Part shown: positions 14,718 to 21,823 of the stretch, piece by piece | How the letters are laid out: each line of letters starts with the position of its first letter | Position numbering within the stretch: position 1 is the stretch's first letter | Origin: Pseudomonas sp. ACM7 | Lineage (GTDB): Bacteria; Pseudomonadota; Gammaproteobacteria; Pseudomonadales; Pseudomonadaceae | Length of the DNA: 64,000 bases | Reading direction: 5' to 3' | Assembly: GCF_004136015.1 (NCBI RefSeq) | Contig: NZ_CP024866.1 | Coordinates: 1,781,373-1,845,372, forward strand | The notes under the pieces: model-generated | The model's database searches: none | What the model was told of the DNA's origin: nothing | The model's input: only the letters and a program-made list of their open reading frames with translations | Position numbers and translations under genes: made by a program

Positions 14718-16400
14718 CTATAGCAGCAGTGGCGATTCATTTTGTGCAGGTCTTTTCATAATATCTTGACGCTCGGCAACCCGCCGACACACAACGTCAT
14801 AAACAATTTCCGCGATTTTGTTTGCCAATAAAGGCGGTACCGCATTGCCCACTTGGTGGTACTGCTGGGTTCGATTCCCTTCGAAATAATAGTTATCTGG
14901 GAAGGTCTGAAGCCGCGCGGCCTCGCGAACGGTCAAGCTACGACATTGCGCAGGGTCGTAGTGAATAAAGTAGTGGCCATCCTTCGAGATATGGCTGGTG
15001 ATAGTCGTTGCCGGGAGTTCTGCGAGCTGCACCCTGAAGCGGTCAATGAATTTACCGCTTTCCCAGTTCTTGTGAGCGGGAGCAAGGCCCGGTAGTGAAA
15101 ATTGTTGATGGCCCTTTGGCGAATACTTGTTGTGCTCAGCGAAGGTGCTTGCAAAAGCGTATCGCCGCAGGTCGGACTGCATATGTCCGCGGGCATCGTG
15201 GCTCATCCAGTATTTGATATTGGAGTCTTGGTACCAGGCATCAAGGGTGGGTATACCCGTGTTGCCTAGACCTTGTTCCTTAGGCACTCGCTGACTACCA
15301 GAACTCTGAGGCGCATTGAAAAGTGCTTGACGAGTAGCTCGCAGAGGCGCAATCAGTTTGCCATTTTCCATTTCCGCGTGACGCAGTAAATCGTCTACTT
15401 CGTCGGCAACCGCCCGGTACCAATCTTCTTGGGAGTCCGAACGCCGCGACAGCTTGCTTCTAAGCTTGGGCAGGCCGCCGATGGCTTGTCTGACCGATAC
15501 CGGATCGGCTGTTTTCAGGAGGTCATGAAATGGGGTATTACCGTACTCGTCGAGCGCTATTCCCAGAAGAATGACTCGATGGCGAGCTTGTGGAATCCCG
15601 TATTTTTCTGCTTCGATGATAAAAGACTTCGGGTTTACCCTGCCGATGCAATCAGCAGAGCTGATCGACTCCTCGGAAACCAGAGAACAGATCTTGTATT
15701 TCTGCCCGCCCTCTACATGATCCAATGCTTGGGTAGGGTCCACTAGGTCTCTGAGAATCTGCGCAAAGATCCCTTCACCCCCAACCTTGGAAGACAATAT
15801 CCCTTTGACATTTTCCATGACAAAAACAGTAGGGCGATAATTCTTGATGATGCGCAGATAATCTTTATACAGAAAATGCCGATGATCATTCTCAGCGACA
15901 TAACCCTGCTTGCCTTGATTTCTAGCCCGACCAACGATTGAATACGCTTGGCATGGAGGGCCGCCTATGAGGACCCATGGACGTCCATCTTTATTCAATC
16001 TGGCGTCGATGAGTTCATTTAGCTCAGAGTCGCCCTCCTCCGACCCTAGGGTGATCTGCCGTGCTTCCTCCTCGGCTCGGGTCCAGAAATCTCTCGTTTC
16101 AGGAGTGAAAGGCTCTGCGGCCTCACCATTGCAGTACCGGTAGTAGTCCTGAAGCCCTTTGGGATACTCGCGCTTGAGCAAGCGATAGAAGGCACGCAGT
16201 TTAAGTGTCTTCCTGGCTACAGGGTCCATTTCGGCGGAAACGATGATGTCGAATCGATTGCCATCACCTGAGGATGAAAAACCCTCACCCAGTCCGCCAG
16301 GGCCAGCGAAAAGGTCAACGATTTGGATAGCGTCCTCAACTGCAACAGCTGGCTCGGCGGTCGCCCTCGGCGGGAAAAGAGTGTTCTGGTATTGAGTCAT
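14718..16400 (-). CDS. DNA cytosine-5 methyltransferase
   Basis: A 560-aa C5-MTase. The conserved motifs are in order: I, DLFAGPGGLGEGF (about residues 29-41); IV with the catalytic Cys, GGPPCQAYS; VI, MENVKG; VIII, QARHRVILLG; IX-X, TVREAARLQTFPD and GNAVPPLLA. The region between VIII and IX is long (target recognition). It methylates cytosine in a site that cannot be read from sequence. The ATG at 16400 is preferred; a TTG five codons upstream is possible. Neighbouring Vsr repairs T:G mismatches that arise from deaminated 5-methylcytosine, so the pair belongs together. It presumably protects host DNA from the nuclease complex encoded at 17196-24652. Confidence 0.95.
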   Translation of the reverse strand: MTQYQNTLFPPRATAEPAVAVEDAIQIVDLFAGPGGLGEGFSSSGDGNRFDIIVSAEMDPVARKTLKLRAFYRLLKREYPKGLQDYYRYCNGEAAEPFTPETRDFWTRAEEEARQITLGSEEGDSELNELIDARLNKDGRPWVLIGGPPCQAYSIVGRARNQGKQGYVAENDHRHFLYKDYLRIIKNYRPTVFVMENVKGILSSKVGGEGIFAQILRDLVDPTQALDHVEGGQKYKICSLVSEESISSADCIGRVNPKSFIIEAEKYGIPQARHRVILLGIALDEYGNTPFHDLLKTADPVSVRQAIGGLPKLRSKLSRRSDSQEDWYRAVADEVDDLLRHAEMENGKLIAPLRATRQALFNAPQSSGSQRVPKEQGLGNTGIPTLDAWYQDSNIKYWMSHDARGHMQSDLRRYAFASTFAEHNKYSPKGHQQFSLPGLAPAHKNWESGKFIDRFRVQLAELPATTITSHISKDGHYFIHYDPAQCRSLTVREAARLQTFPDNYYFEGNRTQQYHQVGNAVPPLLANKIAEIVYDVVCRRVAERQDIMKRPAQNESPLLL

Positions 16401-16517
16401 GGGCTCATCAGTCAAGGAAACAGGAATGGCAACAGCGTAGTTAGCCGAGCAGCAATACTGTACCAGGATTGGCCCACCAGCGCAGCTTTAGCCGCGCTCA
16501 CGACGATTGCCAACTAA

Positions 16518-16610
16518 AAGTTTCTCGGCGGAAATGACAATCTCAAATTATGGTCCATACGCAGCAAAATCGTTGTCCACCCCTCCGCGCCCAGCAAGAA
16601 AGCCAACGAT
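16518..16610 (-). pseudogene. decayed N-terminus of a second cytosine-5 methyltransferase
   Basis: Reading leftward from 16610 gives IVGFLAGRGGVDNDF, an in-frame stop, then FEIVISAEK. This aligns with motif I of the intact neighbour (IVDLFAGPGGLGEGF and FDIIVSAEM). Only about 30 codons remain and key residues are changed (FAGPGG to LAGRGG), so it is a dead remnant. It lies between the intact methylase and vsr. Confidence 0.7.
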
Positions 16611-16686
16611 TTATAGGCCTAGGGAGCGCTAGCGCAGTTGAAAGGTCATAACTTAAGCAAGAGCAGGCACATCTGGAGGGTGATCG

Positions 16687-17145
16687 GTGGACGTAGTCAG
16701 CAAAGAAGTCAGATCTCGCATGATGGCCAGCATCCGCGGCAGCAATACAATCCCAGAGATGAAGGTTCGAAAGCTGCTGCACAGTCATGGCTTCAGGTAT
16801 CGATTGCACCCACGACAGCTTCCGGGTCGCCCCGACGTGGTGTTACCTCGGTACCGCCTCTGCTTATTCATTCATGGCTGCTTCTGGCACAGGCACCCCG
16901 GATGCCGGTACGCGACCAATCCCAAGTCTCGCGAAGATTTCTGGCGCGCAAAGTTCGAGCAGAACGTGAAGCGAGATATAAGAAACAGGAACGAACTGCT
17001 GCAACAGGGTTGGCGCGTCTTCGAACTCTGGGAGTGCGGAATCCGCAGACCGGAAGCAGAGATCCAATGGCTTCTGGAGGCCGTGCCGGATTGCGATCAA
17101 CGTTATATTTCTTGGCCCGCTTTCCATACCGAGCCGTTCAGCTGA
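16687..17145 (+). CDS. vsr: very short patch repair endonuclease Vsr
   Basis: A 152-aa Vsr endonuclease. Vsr nicks next to T:G mismatches made by deamination of 5-methylcytosine and starts their repair. Seen are the N-terminal MASIRGSNT-PEM segment, the metal/catalytic region LPGRPDVV, the HGCFWHRHPGC zinc and active-site block, and KFEQNVKRDIRN. Length matches the family (about 150). It starts at GTG 16687 with GGAGG about six bases upstream. It is divergent from the methylase, with the methylase remnant between them. Partner specificity should follow that methylase. Confidence 0.95.
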   Translation: MDVVSKEVRSRMMASIRGSNTIPEMKVRKLLHSHGFRYRLHPRQLPGRPDVVLPRYRLCLFIHGCFWHRHPGCRYATNPKSREDFWRAKFEQNVKRDIRNRNELLQQGWRVFELWECGIRRPEAEIQWLLEAVPDCDQRYISWPAFHTEPFS

Positions 17146-17195
17146 CCGGGGCGCTCGGGCTACTGGGCCGGCAATTCCGAGCCTCCATCGAACCG

Positions 17196-18131
17196 TTACG
17201 CAACCTGAGTCAATCTCTGTAGCAGCTTGGACTTTAGACCAGAAAGATCAACGCTGTATTCGAACTGAACAACGCCTGCAGGTAACACCCCACCTATGAA
17301 ACTTGCAGGCGTTATCCGGGGAAAACTGTCATCAACCGAATAGGACAGTGCCTCGAGCAGGTTGTATGCTTCTTTTCGTGCCGAACATCCTGCCTCCATG
17401 CCGAGACGCTGTAATGCTCCTTCCAGCACGGCGGCATCGATGCCGAGAGCAACGAGACGATCGCAAACGAGATCAATCGACAGACCTTCATCGACCGGCT
17501 CAAACCTGAAGTGAATCAGTTGTAGCGGCTTACCCGATGAGGCGGCCAGCTGGAACTGCCCGGAAATGTTGATCACGCTCCCGTAACGGCTGATCGTCGA
17601 CTTGACTTCGTAGTCGGTCGTTGGAGTTCTAATGTCAACTACGCCGCCGAAAGGGCCGCTCCACTCATAGGAGACCCCTCCTATAAGCAGCGTCTCCAGA
17701 GCCAGCAGTTCAGCGAGCACGTCATAGCCATGCTTGTCGACCAGCGCATTCCCCAGCAGGTGCCGCCACCTTTCCCACCAAACCAGAGGATCAGCCAGCA
17801 ACGCTTGCCGTACCGCGGCGCCGGACTCGACGCTGACCATATGCTCGCAGATAACCCCGAACTCGTTGCGGAGCCATTCAATGGACGACTCCAACCGCAG
17901 GAAGCGTCTCTGCTGTCCCGCGATCACCCGCTCCACTGTCCGGAGCCTGGCGCCGGCGAACACTTCCGAGATCTCCAGGGGGGCGGAGCACTCAACGGCA
18001 ACGCCGAACCTGTCGCCTTCACGAAATACCCACGCAGGGCAGGCTGCCGGCATCGCCTTGATGGGCAACATCCGCCCGCTCTGGTCAAGGTTGGCAAAGC
18101 CTCCCTGAATCTCTTTCAACAAGTCAGTCAT
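17196..18131 (-). CDS. PD-(D/E)XK-motif protein (DUF4420 family), probable nuclease subunit
   Basis: A 311-aa protein of the DUF4420 putative PD-(D/E)XK family. The nuclease core is seen as Asp166 in GGVVDIRTP and E175-V-K177 (YEVKS), with a preceding helix containing Glu (AELLALETLL, near 141-146). The last third is mostly beta-strand and helix. It starts at ATG 18131, overlapping the end of the upstream gene by eight bases, so it is the last gene of the five-gene operon. In related clusters this family goes with Z1 helicases and GHKL ATPases, where it is the likely DNA-cutting part. Confidence 0.85.
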   Translation of the reverse strand: MTDLLKEIQGGFANLDQSGRMLPIKAMPAACPAWVFREGDRFGVAVECSAPLEISEVFAGARLRTVERVIAGQQRRFLRLESSIEWLRNEFGVICEHMVSVESGAAVRQALLADPLVWWERWRHLLGNALVDKHGYDVLAELLALETLLIGGVSYEWSGPFGGVVDIRTPTTDYEVKSTISRYGSVINISGQFQLAASSGKPLQLIHFRFEPVDEGLSIDLVCDRLVALGIDAAVLEGALQRLGMEAGCSARKEAYNLLEALSYSVDDSFPRITPASFIGGVLPAGVVQFEYSVDLSGLKSKLLQRLTQVA

Positions 18132-18822
18132 GGTCGCTATTAATACCAATAGGGGCGCATCCTACATCCGCAAACAGTGCATCGACGTAGCCGAACAAAC
18201 CGCCTTCGCAGAAAACGGGTTCCTTGAGCACGATCTGCGCCGTATTGAGCTTCATGATTGCCCTGAACTGATCCTGGGAAGGTTTACGCAGCAATCGCAT
18301 CCTGAAAATCAAGCGCGTCAGATCAATCCTGAAACCGCCCTTGCCTGGGCGCTCAACCAGTTGTACGACCGTATCGGTAGTCACGCTCTCCAACACCTTT
18401 CGAGTGTCTTCCTCGGTGCCCTGCCACGTTAGATGAACGGTCCACCACAACGCCCGTAACCAGATGCGGCTTCGGCCTTTCCAGTAACGCACGGGTGGTG
18501 CGCTGTCCCAACGATTTTTCACCAGATCAGGCAGTACACGCAGGGATAAATAGCGCCACCAGCCGTCATCAGCGGCGCTGCGAATGTCCATACCAGCCTC
18601 TCCCAAGACCTGGTACAGGGCAAGGCCAACTTTCATGTCATAGACGCCAGGGCCTGAGGCGTTGCTTCTGGCAATGGGGTCATACATCGACACAATGGCA
18701 AAGAGTTTGCGGCGTACCTCTTCCATTTCCGGACTGGAAGCTTCGTGGATAAATGAACCACTTTTGACCATCTCGTCAAAGTGGCGCTGCGACAGTTTGA
18801 GATTCAGTGTCGGGAAGCTCAT
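18124..18822 (-). CDS. unrecognised 232-aa subunit of the Z1/GHKL locus
   Basis: I cannot assign a family with confidence. It is soluble, without signal peptide, rich in Trp and Arg (WWRYLSLRVLPDLV, WLRALWWTVHLTW), with helices predicted through the middle. It overlaps the upstream gene by ATGA (18819-18822) and the downstream nuclease gene by eight bases, so it is made in step with them. Such tight coupling suggests a physical subunit of the complex. Basic, aromatic helices could bind DNA, but no known motif is seen. Confidence 0.75.
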   Translation of the reverse strand: MSFPTLNLKLSQRHFDEMVKSGSFIHEASSPEMEEVRRKLFAIVSMYDPIARSNASGPGVYDMKVGLALYQVLGEAGMDIRSAADDGWWRYLSLRVLPDLVKNRWDSAPPVRYWKGRSRIWLRALWWTVHLTWQGTEEDTRKVLESVTTDTVVQLVERPGKGGFRIDLTRLIFRMRLLRKPSQDQFRAIMKLNTAQIVLKEPVFCEGGLFGYVDALFADVGCAPIGINSDHD

Positions 18823-19778
18823 ACCGCGTTCTCCAGTGCCCGAATCCGGCGATCAAGCCAGCATTGGGTGGATATGAACAATTCCGGAAGCGAGGCTGTA
18901 TTCAGATCACCCATTCGAATGAACGTATGCACTGCATCAGCAATACTCGCAATACCTTCATCGGTATCGAGCGTGTCCTGATATGTATCGAATTGTGCCC
19001 CCATGTCTGCTTTGACCTGCGCAATGACCAGGGCGAGCCATGCTGCGAACACCTGGCGCATTAACGGCGACTGCTCGATATTCAGCGCCCGACGGTCGCG
19101 CAACTGCTCAAAATGCGGGTGGGCATTGTTGAGTACCAGAGCGACATAGTCGCTTGAGAATGGCTCATCCTGCGGATCGCTCCAGCAAGTTTTTAATTCC
19201 CACAGTGGTCCGTCTGCGCCAAGGGACTCCTCCACCACAGGGAAAAGGGAGCCGTCACCGTCGATGATGATTTCGATCGGTTGTGCCAAAGGACCCAGTC
19301 GTGCACCTGGGTGATGCGCAAATCCGGGAACGAACTCTGCTTTAGATTGGCCTAGAAACGCCTGAACAGACAGAAAACCGCTCCCTCTGACGGTCCCGGG
19401 CTCCAGTTCGATGTTGAGCATCACACCGCTGCCTGCTTCTTCGTGACGCAGGCCATGAACGGGCCCAAGCATTCTCCAGCAGGAGTCTGCCGATGCCCAT
19501 TCCAGTGCCAGCAACACTTCAGCGTCGCTGTTCGCCACACCCTCAGGACCGAAGATGGCTTCCAGAAGCGGAGCACGCTCGATCAAGGATTGAACCATCA
19601 AGGGATGTTCGGCCGGATTCCAGTCACTGTCCTTGCCCAAAGCGTATTGATCGCCACTCACCTCCGTCGCCCCCGGATCAAGGCCATCATGTGACCGGAA
19701 AACAAAGAGCACTTCCGAATCGCTTGCGCCGCCGAGTGGCGCATTCAGCATTCGATATAGCGGCAACCGAGTACTCAT
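18819..19778 (-). CDS. unrecognised 319-aa subunit of the Z1/GHKL locus
   Basis: I do not recognise a family. The sequence is acidic, with beta-rich first two thirds (short strands separated by Asp/Gly loops such as IIIDGDGSLFPVV) and a helical C-terminal third (RQVFAAWLALVIAQVKADMGAQ). No nuclease, helicase or methylase motif and no membrane segment. It overlaps the GHKL ATPase by ATGA (19775-19778) and the next gene by ATGA as well. Its place between ATPase and nuclease genes suggests an adapter or assembly subunit. Two-domain layout is inferred from composition only. Confidence 0.75.
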   Translation of the reverse strand: MSTRLPLYRMLNAPLGGASDSEVLFVFRSHDGLDPGATEVSGDQYALGKDSDWNPAEHPLMVQSLIERAPLLEAIFGPEGVANSDAEVLLALEWASADSCWRMLGPVHGLRHEEAGSGVMLNIELEPGTVRGSGFLSVQAFLGQSKAEFVPGFAHHPGARLGPLAQPIEIIIDGDGSLFPVVEESLGADGPLWELKTCWSDPQDEPFSSDYVALVLNNAHPHFEQLRDRRALNIEQSPLMRQVFAAWLALVIAQVKADMGAQFDTYQDTLDTDEGIASIADAVHTFIRMGDLNTASLPELFISTQCWLDRRIRALENAV

Positions 19779-21820
19779 TGCGCGGCTCCATTGGAATCCG
19801 AAATCCGCACACCGACCACCGGCCGCAACAACTTGCCACCAGGTTCATTTATCCTGACGTGAAGCTCCCCCTCCAGCACCAGCCCCGGTTGAACAAACGC
19901 AGTATCGACCGTGAGCCTGACACAGGTTCCGTCGCCCATTTCCGTGCACTTTACAGAGGGGATCGCACTGCTGATTAGGGGTGATTCCAATCGAAACGGA
20001 AACGTGCCGAGCCCGTTCACAATCCATGCCTCTAAGGGGATCGGCCCGGATTCGGAGTCCACGGAAACGGTGATTTCTCTGGGTATGTCTGGCTGCACCA
20101 GCCCCCACCTCAAGCACCATTTCATGACGATGGCGGATGCCGCATACTTGACTTCGGTTATCTCCAGTTCAGGCGAAGCCACCGCCCCTTTTCTGGAACC
20201 TTGGCCGATGGACGGAGGCGGCACCGCTTTGCCAAACCTCCCATCCCCGCCGAATCCACGACTGGGCAGCACGAGTTCGGCCAATTTGCGTGACATACGC
20301 ATCGAAGGTTTGACGGTTACGCTGGGCTGGGACGGTACGCCGAAATCCTTCAGGATTCGGCCACACTGGCCACGAATCTTTTCAACCACTCGCCCTCCGT
20401 TCACGTCCACCCACGAGGCATGGTCCGCACGCTCGCAGCTTCTTAGATAACCTTCAAGATTCTGTATGTTCGAGCGTAACCCTCGGGCTGCGGATGGCAG
20501 GAGCTCCTGTGCCGAATCTGGAACAAAAAGCGCCACCACGTATCTGCCGTCTGCAAAACCGGAGAACCCACCTGCCCAGCCTCGCGAATCGATACTGTCT
20601 TCCCAACAGATGTTCATTCCAGGCGAACGCATGAATGTTACTATCGGTCGATGGGGAGCGCCGCTGCCTGCCTTGGAGAAGATGCAGGTTTCCGGGCTGG
20701 GGGCGTTGTCTGGCGCCTCCATCTGCAATTGACGTGAGGTCAACGCCACGCCAAGCAGCCAGCCCGCGTGACCGGAGGCCACGAACTCACCTCGCAACTG
20801 GATAGCTTTGCAAAGCACCTCATCGCTCTTGATACCTCTGGCCGTCAAATAATCTGCCTCTTCAGGCACCTCTCCTATTGCGCGGTCATACAAGCACTGA
20901 CTGGCCCGGAATATCGGTAACATATCCCCGCTGGCTATCTCCATGCCGTTAACCGAAGCACTCAGGTATCTACCACTGGCGAAGTAGGGGTTATCCAGGC
21001 GCGCACTGAACCAGCGCTGGATCGCAACATTTACGTAATCTTCGTAACTACTGTGCCACCACGGTGCCGGCCCGTCCTCATGGTCGAAGACGGGCAGCAG
21101 GTTTTCTTTGAGCAATGGGATGATGATTGCCGTGCCGGTTGTTTTACCGCTGAACGGCTGAGTACCCAATGCCTTCAGGATATTGTGGATGTGCTCCGGC
21201 GCCGTGATTGCTTGCAGTCGATCATTCTCCCCCCACCAAGCAATGCCGGTTTGCGTGGTGACCTGCAAGCGGTCGACACGGTTTTCATCTTCGACCAGCG
21301 AAGCCACCAGCCGCTCTTCATATCCTTCGGAGGTCTCGATCCGGCTGTAGTATATGACGAGGCCTGCCCCCATGCGGAAATAACAGGTCTTGCCCAATCC
21401 CCACGAACCGCCCGCACTATCATCAGTGCGAGTCCGGCCGATTTCGAACACGAGCTTCAGGAAATTGCCATGTTGACCATTGGCTAACACGCTGTCGAAG
21501 GTCATCGGCCCGGTCAGCCCCTCGGTACCTGAGTCGCGGATCTCAAGCAGTTTCGGCGTACGTGGATAGCGTTTTCCGAGCATCTGCAGGTTCAGCCCTT
21601 CACTGAAAATGGAGGCGATGGCCTCCAGAGAATGCTCGCGGATATGGAAATCCACTGACACCGGCAGTTCCTGATTATCTTTGCGCCCTGCGTCGAGCGC
21701 GTTCTGAACGGATTCGCGTACCAGCAAGTCCAACAATGGCGTTTCTTCATTCTGCAGCGCGCGAAGCAGGAACGCACCGGACTCCTGCATGGGCTGCAGT
21801 GGGAGGCTGTAATACTTCAT
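19775..21820 (-). CDS. GHKL (MutL/MORC-like) ATPase of the Z1 defence locus
   Basis: A 681-aa protein with an N-terminal histidine-kinase-like/Hsp90-type ATPase domain: N-box RESVQNALDAG at residues 35-45, G1 box IRDSGTEGL at 94-102 and G2 box SWGLGKT at 139-145. There is no phosphorylatable His domain, so it is not a sensor kinase. The part after about 200 has no motif I know; the end is beta-rich. MutL/MORC-like ATPases of this kind dimerise on ATP binding and are predicted to clamp DNA in restriction-type defence clusters. It begins three bases after the Z1 stop with no own ribosome site, so it is translationally coupled. Confidence 0.9.
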   Translation of the reverse strand: MKYYSLPLQPMQESGAFLLRALQNEETPLLDLLVRESVQNALDAGRKDNQELPVSVDFHIREHSLEAIASIFSEGLNLQMLGKRYPRTPKLLEIRDSGTEGLTGPMTFDSVLANGQHGNFLKLVFEIGRTRTDDSAGGSWGLGKTCYFRMGAGLVIYYSRIETSEGYEERLVASLVEDENRVDRLQVTTQTGIAWWGENDRLQAITAPEHIHNILKALGTQPFSGKTTGTAIIIPLLKENLLPVFDHEDGPAPWWHSSYEDYVNVAIQRWFSARLDNPYFASGRYLSASVNGMEIASGDMLPIFRASQCLYDRAIGEVPEEADYLTARGIKSDEVLCKAIQLRGEFVASGHAGWLLGVALTSRQLQMEAPDNAPSPETCIFSKAGSGAPHRPIVTFMRSPGMNICWEDSIDSRGWAGGFSGFADGRYVVALFVPDSAQELLPSAARGLRSNIQNLEGYLRSCERADHASWVDVNGGRVVEKIRGQCGRILKDFGVPSQPSVTVKPSMRMSRKLAELVLPSRGFGGDGRFGKAVPPPSIGQGSRKGAVASPELEITEVKYAASAIVMKWCLRWGLVQPDIPREITVSVDSESGPIPLEAWIVNGLGTFPFRLESPLISSAIPSVKCTEMGDGTCVRLTVDTAFVQPGLVLEGELHVRINEPGGKLLRPVVGVRISDSNGAAQ

Positions 21821-21823
21821 GGA

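Noticed and set aside
19775..21820. GHKL protein considered as a two-component histidine kinase
   Set aside because: No H-box with phosphorylatable His, no sensor or dimerisation domain, and no response regulator nearby.
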